Source: Equus caballus | Taxonomy: Eukaryota; Chordata; Mammalia; Perissodactyla; Equidae | Assembly (NCBI RefSeq): GCF_041296265.1 | Contig: NC_091693.1 | Span: forward strand, 9,457,001-9,521,000 | DNA length: 64,000 nt | Direction: 5' to 3' | Part shown: positions 12,101-23,501 of the stretch, in pieces | Layout: every line of letters starts with the position of its first letter | Numbering within the stretch: the stretch's first letter is position 1 | Notes under the pieces: generated by a model | What the model was told of the DNA's origin: nothing | Seen by the model: only the letters and a program-made list of their open reading frames with translations | The model's database searches: none | Made by a program: the position numbers and the translations under genes

Positions 12101-13090
12101 TGTGTTCCTCAAATGGGACTGACCTTTACCAAGCTGGACCCTGTGTGCACAGTGCTGGGCCCTCTGACTCTCTTCAGACCTTGGTTCGGATGCCCCTTCA
12201 TCCAGGAGGACTTTTCTGACTGTTCTGGATGGGCCAGGGGACTCCCACGTCCTCCTGTGCTTTCCCTATTTTCACCCTGACCCCTCTGCCTGTATCTGCC
12301 ATCCTGGTCCCGACCCCTCTGCCGGTGCCCCCTCATCCCGGCCCTGACCCCTACGGTGTGAGATTATGCCTCATGGGGGCTCGCCAGAGTTCTGGGTTGG
12401 AGGGAGAAATCGGCAGTTGGCACGTGCCAGGCAAGGTTTGTCCCACAAGTGCCTGAACTTGTGCCGCCAGGTGGCTGTGTCTGGAGAACTCCCCATGCCA
12501 TGACACCATTCCCCATAGCATCTTCGCCCCCGAATTCTTCTTCAAGGTGTTGGTGAGCAATAGGTGAGCCAGGCATAGGGCCCAGGTGGGGTCGGGGGCC
12601 TCCTGTGGGGTGGCCGATCTTCCCCCAATCCTGCACCCCATCCCCGCCAGAGGTGTGGACAAGAGCACATACTGTGACTACCAGCTCACCTTCCTGTTGC
12701 ACATCCACGGCCTCCCACTCAGTGCCACGCGGGCGCTCTTCATCCTCGTGGTGAGTGGCTGTCGCGAGCTGCCCTGTGGGGTGGATGGGGCCCCGGGCTG
12801 CCCACCCACCCACACCTGCTGTGCGGTGCCTCCAGGTGTCGGCCAGCATCTTTTTGGGCCTGGTGGTCCTCTACTTAATCTTCTGCCTCCTGCTGCCTGT
12901 TATGATGAAGGCCTGCAACATCCTCCGCTGGAAGATCAACAACCTCATCGCCTCAGAGTCCTACTACTCCTCCACCTCCTCTTCCATGATCTTCAGCAGC
13001 GCCTCTCGGACCAGATCCAGGATCGGCTCGAGGATCAGCTCCAGGATCATCTCCAAGATGGCCGAGGAGAAAACGGCCAAACCCGAGTAG
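162..13090 (+). CDS. CATSPERG: CATSPERG, 3' part: CatSper channel auxiliary subunit gamma
   Basis: Single-pass subunit of the sperm flagellar CatSper calcium channel; it helps build the extracellular canopy over the pore. Twenty-two exons join in one frame (880 codons plus stop): 162-333, 1803-1940, 2931-2990, 3195-3314, 3885-3935, 4037-4166, 4660-4771, 5695-5853, 5943-6055, 6796-7009, 7355-7417, 7516-7714, 7857-7975, 8097-8177, 8267-8323, 11013-11169, 11349-11412, 11550-11645, 11924-12013, 12471-12563, 12651-12750, 12836-13090. Each junction keeps phase. Recognised by stretches such as [26 protein letters not shown] and [18 protein letters not shown]. The visible ectodomain has several N-glycosylation sequons (NFT, NGS, NCS, NET). 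The last exon encodes the one membrane helix ([20 protein letters not shown]) and a short Ser/Arg-rich cytoplasmic tail. The N-terminal ~280 residues lie left of the window. The donors after 7714 (GTCTGT) and 8323 (GTATTG) are weak. Gene identity is firm; single exon ends could be off by a few bases. Confidence 0.95.
807..1037 (-). mobile_element. ERE SINE 1 (equine tRNA-derived)
   Basis: The plus strand begins with a T tract and ends GGGGCCGGCCCC, so the SINE reads from the minus strand. A perfect 14-base target-site duplication, AAAGAGAGACTTCT, flanks it (793-806 and 1038-1051), which shows recent insertion. It lies in a CATSPERG intron. Confidence 0.93.
1210..1600. repeat. Unassigned old interspersed repeat, copy A
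   Basis: Carries 'caggcatagttggatctagg-ggctca', 'ccagctcagaaccaatcact' and 'ctggccaggggaatgcaagg'. The same landmarks appear at 2190-2240 and 2690-2770 (copy B) and about 13640-13960 (copy C). I do not recognise the family name. Confidence 0.55.
2090..2790. repeat. Unassigned old interspersed repeat, copy B, interrupted by MIR
   Basis: Begins with 'caggcatggctggatccagg' and resumes after the MIR with 'aactctagcaggaatcccag' and 'ctctgattggcccattgtgg'. Confidence 0.5.
2275..2530 (+). mobile_element. MIR SINE
   Basis: 'agcatagcgattatagcaca' to 'gctataaagggtttattatc' with the 'cctcatctgcaaaatagggc' core. It sits between the halves of another old repeat. Confidence 0.75.
6170..6600. repeat. Old interspersed repeat in a CATSPERG intron
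   Basis: 'gagggcttccaggaggaaga', 'acatgtgcaaaggcccagag' and 'tgatccttctggtcacctgc' place it in the same family as the 48640 copy. Confidence 0.5.
9207..9224 (+). repeat. G18 homopolymer
   Basis: Eighteen consecutive G between an old repeat and the MLT1-type LTR. The exact length is hard to sequence, so it may be inaccurate. Confidence 0.9.
9225..9550 (-). mobile_element. Solo MaLR LTR (MLT1 type), old, in a CATSPERG intron
   Basis: Recognisable by 'ttctggcggccagaaggccgag' relatives and 'attagggccca'. More diverged than the other two MaLR copies. Fossil. Confidence 0.65.
10655..10895 (+). mobile_element. MIR SINE in a CATSPERG intron
   Basis: 'cagctctgccacctaccagc' core and 'gttatgaggattaaatgaat' near the 3' end. 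Confidence 0.8.
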
Positions 13091-13250
13091 ACCTTGTAGA
13101 AGAAGTCGCCGGCCTGAGCCCCTTGGCTGCCCCGACCCTGCCCCCCCCCCTCAGCCCTCACATCCTGGGCCAGCTTGGAAATGCAGCCTGTCACCCGTCC
13201 CAGGCCTTTCTTTCTGTTTTGCTTGAATTTTCATTTCTCATTCAGACCCT

Positions 13251-13256
13251 AATAAA
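13251..13256 (+). terminator. CATSPERG: CATSPERG poly(A) signal
   Basis: AATAAA lies 161 bases after the CATSPERG stop codon, with a GT-rich stretch some 35-50 bases downstream. This predicts a short 3' UTR ending near 13270. Confidence 0.8.
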
Positions 13257-13569
13257 GCCTCATTTCAGGACCATCTGGGGGGCCTTGTAAGTGTTCCTGT
13301 TCGGTTTGTTTGACTGTCCACACAGCCACAGGGGCCACTAAAATCTCAAATCCTCTGTGCCGGCTGGTGAGTAGTGGCTTCTCTGTGTGCCTGCCAATCA
13401 GCCCCTCCCCAGTGCCCCCACCCTCCCTACAGTCCAGCAGGTCCTCCATGACCCAGGCCCATTGCCATGGCCAGCAGTCTGTTCTGGTTGTTTGGACGCA
13501 GGTTTAGAACGAGTCATTAAATATTTTGAATGTCAACACCTATCTAGTGTCTAGCTTAAGGAAGGGACT

Positions 13570-14000
13570 CTGGAGAGGTTAGGATTTTTGTTTTAGTTGC
13601 CAGTAGCAAAAGTTTCGTAGTCCACCTGGAAATGGTAATTTATGGGCTTGGTTAATATAGGCTTCAGCTACAGTTTGATCCAGAAGTCCTTGATGTCCAG
13701 AGGATTCTGGGACCATTTCCCTGTAGCTTTCCCTGCTCTGCCCTCCTCTGAGTGTGGTCTCTGACCTCAGGCCAGCCCCCGTCGCGGTTTGAAGCTGCAC
13801 ATCTACAAGTCTTATTGTCCAGAGGAAGAAGGGGCTGGAGGCCAACATTCCCAGGCCGAAGCCCTGACAGTGTCTCTGACTGGATGGGGCTGGGTCACCA
13901 CTTCACCACTCGCTGTGCTTGAGGGATCGGCCTTTGATTGGTTTAAGCCACTCAGAGCCCACCCCTGGAGCTGCGGGTAGCCCGTCCCACCCTCGTCTCT
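13570..14000. repeat. Unassigned old interspersed repeat, copy C
   Basis: 'gggcttggttaatataggct' and 'cttcagctacagtttgatcc' with 'ggcctttgattggtttaagc' resemble copies A and B. The rest of 13270-14900 is unremarkable single-copy-looking sequence. Confidence 0.45.
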
Positions 14001-14904
14001 TGCTTGTGTGTGTGGAAGGGCAGTTCTTATAAGGAAAATGTGCTCTCAGGAATGGGAAAAGGAGACTGAAAGGCAAAAAGCAAATGCGCCTTTGGACTCC
14101 ACTCCCCATTCACTGAATAGGCTCAACTCCAGCCCCTCCCCAAAGGGCCTGGGCGGACTGACTATGGAGGTTGTCTCACCATCCCCCTCCACTCCTCTGC
14201 TCCAGGAGTACAGGCCCAGGGGACACATGCTGTGAGGGGACACCAGGGCAGACAGCTGGGTCAGCTTGTCCATGATGAGACAGCACAGCTCCAGAGCAGG
14301 CAAGGCCACTGAGGTCACATTATGGAGCTTAGCAGAGGCGAGAACCCGAAGGACCACGGTCTGATGTAGAAAGATGCTCCTGGCAGCCCTGTGGAGGACA
14401 GCTCAGGGCTGGAGGCAGAGATCCCAGGAAGGCAGTAGGCCAGGGATCTGCGCACAAGAGGGTGAGCTGGACCAAAGCCTGGTGGAGGGAGGAGAGGAGG
14501 GGGCAGGTGGGAGAGATGCTTGGGAGGCCTAGGGGACAGGCTGTGGGGCTGGTGGGCCACGGAGGGAGTGGGAGTGAGGGAGGCATTTAGGAAAAGGCCC
14601 AGGGATCTGTCCTGGAGACCAGGGGACAAAGAGGCTGTCCCTGAGATAAGGTGCAGGGAGAAGGAGCAGGTTTGGGGGAGATACTGAGGCCGATTGGTGT
14701 CCTGGTGCGTGTGGGAGACCTGAGAGATTTCTAGAGGAGGCCATGCAGGAGGCCGCGGGCACCTGGGACCTGGGGTTCAGGAGGGAGGCCGGGGATGGTC
14801 AAGCAGTATGGCACAGTGGTCGGAAGTAGAGACTTGTCTGCCAACAAAACCAATTGCATTGATGCAATTAAGGAGAACGCGATGAGGGAATATCCCGGTT
14901 TGAC

Positions 14905-15267
14905 CTAGCTTCATCTGTTTAGGCTGCTGTAACAGAGTACCGTAGACTGGGGGCTTACAAATAACAGAAATTTATTTCTCACGGTATGGAGACGGGAAAT
15001 CTGAGATCGAGGTGCTGGCAGATTCGGCATCTGGTGAGGACCTGCTTCCTGGTTCATAGACAGTCGTCTTTTGGCTGCCTCCTCACGTGGTGGAAGGGGT
15101 GAGGTAGGGCTCTGCGGTCTCTCTTATAAGAGCATCAATCTCAATTATGATGGCTCCACCCTCATGACCTAATCACCTCCCAAAGGCCCCGCCTCCTAAA
15201 GCCATCACATCGAGGGTTAGGTTTCAACACATACATTTGGTGGGGACGCGACATTCAGTCCACAGCA
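14905..15267 (-). mobile_element. Solo MaLR LTR (MST/MLT1A type)
   Basis: The plus strand is the reverse complement of the MST-type LTR consensus, with 'agaaatttatttctcac' and 'ctcatgacctaatcacctcc' landmarks. It is a fossil with no internal region nearby, likely tens of millions of years old from its divergence. Confidence 0.8.
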
Positions 15268-15690
15268 GAGCCCTTTCCTTGGATTGTCCGGTAATCCCTA
15301 TGATGTTTTATCAGGAAAGGGCTCTCATTATCCCCACTTCACAGATGAAGAAACAGAGGCTCAGGTGACAGACACGTGTGATTACATAAACAGGTGCTTG
15401 GACGGGCTTTTTCTAAAATTCAACACCCGTTCCTTACCTAAATTCCAAGTCAAATAGAAATAGAAGGAAACTGAACATGATTATCAAATGGCCTGATTAC
15501 CAAAGACAGATGGCGTGTGACCTGTGGTAGTTAAATGCCGGAGCCATTTTCATTAAGATCAGGAACAAAACAGGAATGACTCCTCTTGCCACTGTTTCAA
15601 CACTGTGTGTGGAGGTTTTTAGCTAATGTAACAAGACAAGAAAAAGAATAACTCTACACGTTAGAAAAGAAAAGGCAAAAATTATCTCTA

Positions 15691-16336
15691 CAGTAGCCCC
15701 CCATCAGGGATATGTTCCAAGACCCCCAGTGGATGCCTGAAAGCACAGATATTACCAAACCCTATATGTACTATGTTTTTTCCTAAAGATACATATTTGA
15801 GGTGCAACAACAAAACTAGCACAACGTTTTTTCCTTCACAATTTCATAAACAGAAAATTTGTTCTCACTGTAGGTCTTAGCAACCTCACCATTTGAATTT
15901 TTTTCTTTCCTTATTAAGTCAAGAACTTCCACCTTTTTATTTAAAGGAAGCCCTTTACAGCTTCTCTTTGGCATATCCGAATTGCCAGCAACACTACTCT
16001 TGAGCCTTGGGGCCGTTACTAAGTAAAATAAGGGTTACTTGAACACCAGCACTGTGATACTGCGACAGTCAATCAATCTGATAACTGACTTGGCCACTGA
16101 CTGACTAACAGATGGGCAGCAGATACAGTGTGGACACGCTGGACAAAGGGGTGATTCACGTCTGCATGGGACAGAGTGGGCTGGGGCGGGATTTCATCAT
16201 GCTACTCAGAACAGCACTCAATTGAAAACTGATGAATTGTTTATTTCTGGAATTTTCCACTTAATATTTTCAGACTGCAGTTGACCACAGGCAACTAAAC
16301 CACAGAAAGCCAAACCATGGATAAGGGGGGCTACTG
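15691..16336. mobile_element. Tigger/MER2-like DNA transposon, internally deleted
   Basis: Begins CAGTAGCCCCCC and ends GGGGGGCTACTG, perfect 12-base inverted terminal repeats, with TA on each side as for Tc1/mariner-type insertion. Internal sequence on the minus strand resembles the start of a Tigger1 transposase region (forms of 'cttattaagtcaagaacttc' on the plus strand). At 646 bases it is far shorter than an intact 2.4-kb Tigger1, so it is non-autonomous. Confidence 0.88.
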
Positions 16337-16338
16337 TA

Positions 16339-16740
16339 TATTCAGAAGAAATGTTGTGTACCGAAGACATCTGAATGACTCCTGTAAGAAAAGAAACCTA
16401 AGTGAATTAAGACCATTTGAAAAGGTTTCTGTATATAGGACTGTACAAAATCAATAGCTTTTCTTGGTACTAGAACTAAAAGTTCAAGATGAAAAAATAC
16501 AATTTGTCCAATTCCTGATAGCCACACAAACTACAAAACACCTAGGAATAAATCTGTCTGGAGAAGAACAGGACTTAAGAAAAGTGTACAATCTTGCTGA
16601 AAGGTGGTAAAGTTTGACATAAACGAGTGATTGAGAAGATGCGTGTCCCCGCGTTGGGAGGTACACTTCCATTCAATGAATGTTCCTGGGAATAACACAA
16701 GTCTGTATGAATCTTTTCCCACTACAGAGGGAACTTTTGG
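16339..16740 (+). mobile_element. Old L1 ORF2 3' fragment
   Basis: Contains 'caaaacacctaggaataaat', a landmark of the L1 ORF2 C-terminal region. It starts right after the Tigger element. Highly diverged, with many stops. Confidence 0.6.
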
Positions 16741-16744
16741 ACCT

Positions 16745-17255
16745 GATTTTGGCTAGCAGCCTTTTCTGATATCGACCCTGATATCAGCTTCCCCACATTA
16801 AACCCAGCATATATGGGGTTAAAACCAAAACACTCATTCCCTGCTTACTCCCTGGCTTCCTGGCTCCAGAATCCGCTATCCTCCATGGAGACAGACACCG
16901 TCAAGGACAAGCACCTGGACTATCTCCTCCCGCAAAGAGATACAGGCTGGTGGGAAAGCTGCTGACCAGCAAGGTCATGAGCTCCCTCCTCTCTGCAAGT
17001 GTCTCAAGGCCAAACACAGGCTGGTGGGAAAGCTCTGACCAGCAAGGCCATATGCTCCCCCTCCCCTACCTAAAACCCCAAATAAAAACCCTTCCTTTTA
17101 GCTTTTCCGGGAGCTTGGGATTTCAGCGTTAGCTGCCCTCTCTCCTTGCTCAGCGCTGTGCAAAAATAAAATTCCTACTTTCTTCCACCACACCCGGTGT
17201 CAGAGATTGGCTTGCTGCGCAACGGGTGAGCGAACTCACTTCAGGTTCGGTAACA
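16745..17255 (+). mobile_element. Probable solo ERV LTR (class I-like)
   Basis: Shows LTR-like layout: AATAAA-type signals (near 17083 and 17166), a C/T-rich end and a terminal CA. An internal segment of about 75 bases ('caggctggtgggaaagct') is present twice in tandem. No internal retroviral region is attached. The left edge is uncertain. Fossil. Confidence 0.5.
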
Positions 17256-17898
17256 TTTCCAGAAAATATCAAAGAGTAGTCAGCTCTTAATGATAGGAAA
17301 ACCTGACAGTAGCAACCAGAGCTGGCAGCATCCATGTGTGCAAAGTCTGCTGGCCAAGGATGTTCCCACAAGAGTTGAGAAATTCTGCACACCAGCACCA
17401 GGATTCCTTCAAATCACCTCATGGTCCCCATCATAATCCTGCATCAGCCAAGTCAATGTCTGTTTTAAATATCGCCATCTCCATTTCTGGCCAAGATGGA
17501 GGAACAGGGACTGGATTTACCCTCATAGCTGAAACAAACAGACACAATACATGAAACAATGGTTTTCAAGACACTGAACACCATGTAATAAAGACCAGTG
17601 ATCCCTGAGAGATTGGAAACAACCTGAGTCCTGCCTGCAGTTGCCCCATGTTACCGCCTTGAGTGAGGGTCCAGGACAAGGCGCAGGGAGGAGGAACTGA
17701 GGTATAAGTCTTTTCCCTACATTATTTCACAGGCAGTTGCATAAAACAATAATTATAAATTAATGTTAATGAGCACACAATATGTAACGATGAAATTGTG
17801 ATGATAACAATATAAAAGAGGAGGGGTGGAGCAGAGTGTCTGTATACTATTGAAATTAATCTGACATTTTTCAAACTTAAGTTGTTGTAAGTTTCAGG

Positions 17899-18098
17899 GT
17901 TTTTTTTTTTTTTTTTTTGAGGAAGACTGGCCCTGAGCTAACATCCGTGCCCATCTTCCTCTGCTTTATCTGTGGGACGCCTACCACAGCATGGCTTGAC
18001 AAGCGGTGCCATGTCCGCACCCAGGATCTGAATTGGTGAACCCCAGGCCACCGAAGTGGAACGTGCGAACTTAACCGCTGTGCCACCGGGCTGGCGCC
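17899..18098 (-). mobile_element. ERE SINE 2
   Basis: T tract, then GAGGAAGACTGGCCCTGAGC and a tRNA-like head ending CGGGCTGGCGCC. Inserted in an L1 remnant; the flanks AAGTTTCAG and AACTTTCAG are a slightly diverged target-site duplication. Confidence 0.88.
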
Positions 18099-20678
18099 AA
18101 CTTTCAGATTTTAATCATAATCCCCAAGGTAACCACTAAGAAAATAACTAAAAAATATACAGAAAGGAAATAAAGGAAGGAAAGTGGTACACTATGAATA
18201 ATCAACTAGATTTTTTTAAAAAGCAATCATGGAGAAATTGTGGAACAAAAAAACATATAAAACAGAGAAAACAAATAGCTAAATGGTAGAAGTAAATCCT
18301 TCTTATTAGTAATTACTTTAAATGTAAATAGGTTAGTGTCCTATTAAAAGGCAGAAATTGGCAGAGTGGATTAAAAAAACATGATCCTCCTCTTCTATGT
18401 GCTGTCCACAAGAGAATCAATTTATAGACCCAAAAGATTAAAAGTAAAAGGACGGGGAAAGATATTCTGTGCAAAAAGTAACCAAAAAAGAGCTGGGGTG
18501 GCTATATTATTCCAAGAAAAAATAGACTTGAAGTCAAAAAGCTTGTAAGAGACAAAGGACATACATTGATAAAAGGCTCAATCCAACAAGAAGATATACC
18601 ATATGTATAATATATATAATATAATATAATATAATAATGCACCTAAAATAGAATGCCAAAATATATGAAGCAAAAATTGACATAATTGAAAGGAGGAATA
18701 GATAGTTCTGAATAATAGTTGGAGACTTCAGTACCTCCCTTTCTATAATGGATAGAACAACCAGAGAGAAGATCAATAAGGAAACAGAGGACTTGATTAC
18801 ACTATAAACCCGTTAGACCTACAGACATGTAAAAAACGCTTTACCCAACAACAGCAGAATACACACTCTCCAGGACAGATGATATATTAGGCCATGAAAC
18901 ATGTCTTCATAAAATAAAAAATATTGAAATCTTCCAAAGTATCCTTTCTGATTACAATGGAATGAAACTAGAAATTAGCAGAAGGAAAAGTGGAAAATTC
19001 ATAAATCTGTGGAAATTAAATGATACACTCAAACAACCAATGGGTCAAAGAACAAATCACAAGGGAAAATTAGAAAATACTTTGAAAAAAATGAAAATGC
19101 AATCATAGCATACCAAAATTTATGGGATGCAGCCAAAGCAGTGCTTAGTGGGAAGTTCATAATTATAAATACCTACATTAAAAGAGAAGGAAGACCTCGA
19201 GTCAATAACCTAACTGCCTACCTCAAGGAGCTAGAAGAAAAAGAGCAAACAACACCAAAAACTAGCAAAAGGAAGGAAATACTAAATATTAGAGTGGAGA
19301 TAAATGAAATAGAGAATAGGAAAACAAAAGAGAAAATCAATGAAAATGAAAGTTAGTTCTTTGAAAAGATCAACAAAATTGAGAAAACTTTAACTAGACT
19401 ATGAACAAAGGAGAGAAGACTCAACTTAAATCAGAGACGAACGTGAGGAGTACTTACTACTTATTTTACAGAAATAAAAAGGACTATAAGAGAACACTAT
19501 GAACAATTGTACACCGACAAATGGGATAACATCGATGAAAGGGAAAAATTCCTAGAAACATACAAACTACCAAAACTGACTCAAAAAAACTAAAAATTTA
19601 AATATATCTATAACAAGAAAGGAAATTGAATCTATAATTTAAAAATGTCCCAATAAAGAAAAGCCTGGGACTAGATGGCTTCACTGGGGAATTCGACCAA
19701 ACTTTTAAAGACAAATTATCACCAATTCTTATCGAACTCTTCCAAGAAACTGAAGAGAAGAGAACATCTCCTAACTTATTCTTACCCTTGTATCGTCATA
19801 CCAAAGCCAGACAAGACACCACAAGGAATGAAAACTAAAGGCCAATATTCTTCATGAATATAAATGCAAGAATCCTCAACAGAGCACTGCCAAACCAGAT
19901 TCAGCACACAGTAAAAGGATTATTCACCATGGCCAAGTGGGATTTATGCCTGGAGTGTAAAAGTAGTTCAACATACAAACATCAATCAAAGTGATACACC
20001 ACATTAATAGAATGAAGGAAAAAACTCATAACAATCTCAACTGATGCAGAAAAAGCATTTGACAAAACCCAACATCCTTTTATAATACAAACGCTCAGTA
20101 AACTAGGATTAGATAGGAACTTCCTTAACACGATAAGGGTAATAGGTAAAAATTTCATAGCTAACATCATACTCAGTAGTGAAAGACTGAACTCCTTCCC
20201 CCAGGATCGGGAGCAATCAAGGATGCCCTATTCTGCTTAACATAGTACTTGAAGTTCTAGACAGTGCAATTAGGCAAGAAAAGATAAATGAAGGCATCCA
20301 AATTGGAAAGAAAGAAGTAAACTTATGTCTGTTTGCAGATGACACATGTTGTATGTAGAACCCACATGCAAAAGAAACTGTGAGAGCTAATCAACGAATT
20401 CAGCAAAGCTGCAGTATACAAAATCGGCATGCAAAAATCAGCTGTATTTCTATACACTAGCAATGAGTAATCTCAAAAGGAAATTTAAAAAAACAATTCT
20501 GTTTACAACAACATCGAAAAGAATAAAATATTTAAGAATAAATTTACACAAGGAGGTGAAAGTCTTGTATACTGAAAATCTAGACTTGTATACAACAAAA
20601 CTTTGCTGAAAGAAATTAGAGATTTAAATACCGTTTATGAATTGGAATACCTAACATTGTTAAGATGACAGTACTACC

Positions 20679-21089
20679 TGTATTGGTCTGCTAGGGCTTT
20701 CATAACAAAATACTAGAGACAGGTGGCGTAAACAGCAGGAATTTATTTTCTCACAATTCTGGAGGCTAGAAGTCCTGGATCGAGGTGTCGGCGGGTTTGG
20801 TTTCTGAGTCCTCCGTCCTTGGCTTGCCAATGGCTGCCCTCTCGCTGTGTCCTCACATGGTCTTTTCTCTGTGTGGTTGCATTCCCAGTGTCCCTTTGTG
20901 TGTCCAAATTTCCTCCCCTTATGGAGACTCCTGCCAGATTGCATTGGGGCCGTCCTAATGAGGGGAGGGCTCATTTTAACTTAATCACCTCTTTAAAGGC
21001 CTCATCTCCACCTACTGTCACGTTCTCAGGTACTGGGGGTTAGAGCTTCAACATACACATTTTGGGAGGACACCACTTAGCCCATAACA
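20679..21089 (-). mobile_element. Solo MaLR LTR (MLT1 type) inside an L1
   Basis: TG...CA bounded and flanked by CTACC/CGACC, close to the expected 5-base duplication. The L1 reads on across it, so the LTR inserted after the L1. Fossil. Confidence 0.8.
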
Positions 21090-21378
21090 CGACCCAAAGT
21101 GATGTACAGATTCAGGGCAATCTCTAACAAAATCCCAGTGGCAATTTTGCAGAAATAGGAAAATCCGTCCTTAAACTCATGGAATTGCAAGGGACCCCAA
21201 ATAGCCAAAACTATCTTGAAATGTAAGAACAAAATTGGAGAACTCAGACTTCCTAACTTCAAACTGCAAAGCTACAATCAAAACAGTGTGGTGCTGGCAT
21301 AAAGACAGACATACAGACCAATGTAGCAGAATAGAGAGCTCAGAAATAAACCCCCACATACGTAGTCAGTTGATTTTT

Positions 21379-21630
21379 TTTAAAGATTGGCACCTGAGCT
21401 AACATCTGTTGCCTATCTCCTGTTTTTCTTCTTCTTCTTTTCCCCAAATGCCCCCAGTACACAGTTGTATATTCTAGTTGTGGGTCCTTCTGGTTGTGCT
21501 GTGTGGGACGCCGCCTCAGCGTGGCCAGATGAGCGGTGCTAGGTCTGCGCCCAGGATCTGAACTGGAGAAACCCTGGGCCGCCAAATCGGAGTGCACAAA
21601 CTTAACCACTCGGCCAGGGGACCGGCCCCT
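21379..21630 (-). mobile_element. ERE SINE 3
   Basis: T tract to GGGGACCGGCCCC on the plus strand. The flanks AGTTGATTTTT and AATTGATTTTT are a target-site duplication with one mismatch. Inserted in L1 ORF2 sequence. Confidence 0.9.
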
Positions 21631-22351
21631 CAATTGATTTTTGACCAGGGTGCCAAATCCAATGGGGAAAAGACACTCTTTCCGACAAATGCACTGGGAA
21701 AACTGGATATCCGCATGCAAAAAAATAAAGTTGGGCCCTTACCTGACACCATATACAAAAGTTAACTCAAAATGGATCAGATTCCTAAATCTAAGAGCTA
21801 AAGCTATAACACAAAATCTTGACCTTTGACTTGGCAATGATTTCTTAAATATAATATCAAAAGTGCAGGCAAAAAAAAAAATAGATAAATTAGACTTCAT
21901 CAAAATTAAGAACATTTGTGAGTCAAAGGATACTATCAAAAGAGTGAAAAGGCAACTCACAGAATCGGAGAAAATCTTTGTAAATCAATTATCTGATAAA
22001 GATTAATATCTAAGATACAAAGAACTCCTACAACCCAACAACAAAAATCACATACAACCCAATTAAAAAATGAGCAAGGGACTTGAATAGACATTTCTCC
22101 AAAGAAGATATATAAATGGCCAATAAGCACATGAAAAGATGCCACCATCATTAATTATCAGGGAAACGCAAATAAAACCCACAGTGAGATACCACTTTAT
22201 ACTCATTAGAATGGCTATAATTTTAATAAAAACAGCAGACACAGCAAGTGTGGGTGAGGATGTGGAGAAATTGGAACTCTTGTACATAGATGAGGGGAAT
22301 ATAAAATGGTTAAGGGGAAAACAGTTTATTGGTTCCTCAAAAAGTTAAACA

Positions 22352-22604
22352 GGGGCTGACCTGGTGGTGTAGTGGTTAAGTTCATGTGCTCCACTTTGGG
22401 CGGCCCGGGGTTCACTGGTTTGGATTCTGGGCGCAGACCTACACACCGCTCATCAAGCCATGCTGTGGCAGAGTCCCATGTACAAAAAATAGAGGAAGAC
22501 TGGCAAAGCTGTTAGCTCAGGGATAATCTTCCTCAAACAAAACGAGGAAGATTGGTAACAGATGTTAGCTCAGGGCCAATTTTCCTCACCAAAAAAAAAA
22601 CCAT
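22352..22604 (+). mobile_element. ERE SINE 4, with doubled tail module
   Basis: Starts GGGGCTGACCTGGTGGTGTA (tRNA A-box region) and ends in an A tract. The flanks GTTAAACA are perfect repeats (22344-22351 and 22605-22612). The tail segment 'gaggaaga-tgg...gttagctcaggg' occurs twice in tandem. Confidence 0.9.
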
Positions 22605-23501
22605 GTTAAACATAGAATTACCATATCATCTAGCAGTTCCACTCCTAGGTATATCATCTAAAACAACTGAAATCATGTTCTCAAACAAGTACATGTTCAT
22701 ATCAACACTACTCACAAAGCCAAAAGGTGAAAATAGCCCAAATGTTCATCAATGAATGAATCAATGAGTGAATGGCAAGCAAATCATGGTATAGCCATAC
22801 AATGGAATATTATTCAGCCATAAAAAGGAATGAAGTACTGACAGATGCTGCAACATCTATGAAACTCAAAAACGTTGCCACAGAGGCAGAATGCAGACTG
22901 ATGATTACCAGTGGCAAGGAAAAAAAGGGAATGGGATGCAGCTGCTTAAGGGGCATGGGGTTTCCTTTTGTGGTGACAAAAATGTTTTGGAGGTAGACAG
23001 AGGTGGTATTTGCACAACACTGTGAATATATTAAATGCGACTGAATTGTTCACTTTAAAAAGGTCAGTTTTATGTTATGTGAATTTCACCTCAACAACAA
23101 AATAATGATCTATACATATCATTACAAACAGTATGATATTTACCAAGAATAAATATAGACTAGAAGAATATAATAGATGCCTTAAAGTATATCTGATTGT
23201 TGAAGAGATTTAAAATAAGACACAAATGTCTTTCATTTTGGAGGGAAAGCGATGGTTTATTTAATAAATGGTTCTGGAAAAATTGACCATGAGGAATGAA
23301 ATCAAATTTGGATCCCATATGAAAAAGTTAATCCAAGGTTAATAAAAATTACATGTGGAAAAACACAAATATTTTACCAAAAAATCTGGAGAGTATTTGT
23401 TTTACTTTGACATGGGAAGAACTTCCTAAAAAAGACAGAAAGCACAGCTGTCTGTGGAAATTAATGAAAGAAACCTCAACTAAATTGGAATCGGGAAGGC
23501 C

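Larger units (their letters stand above)
17490..23110 (+). mobile_element. L1 remnant (old mammalian L1), nested
   Basis: Reads in L1 order from a 5' region ('caagatggaggaacagggac') to a 3' UTR ending about 23100. ORF2 landmarks include 'acatacaaactaccaaaactga', 'agcctgggactagatggcttc', 'ccaagtgggatttatgcc' and 'tttgcagatgacac'. Stops and frameshifts are everywhere, and a large part of ORF1 is missing. Interrupted by ERE 2, ERE 3, ERE 4 and an MLT1-type LTR. Confidence 0.85.

Noticed and set aside
19141-19356. Small gene encoding a Lys/Glu-rich 71-residue peptide
   Set aside because: It is a surviving piece of the L1 ORF2 frame inside a decayed element.
22352-22460. tRNA gene
   Set aside because: The A/B-box-like sequence is the tRNA-derived head of an ERE SINE, with A-tail and target-site duplication.
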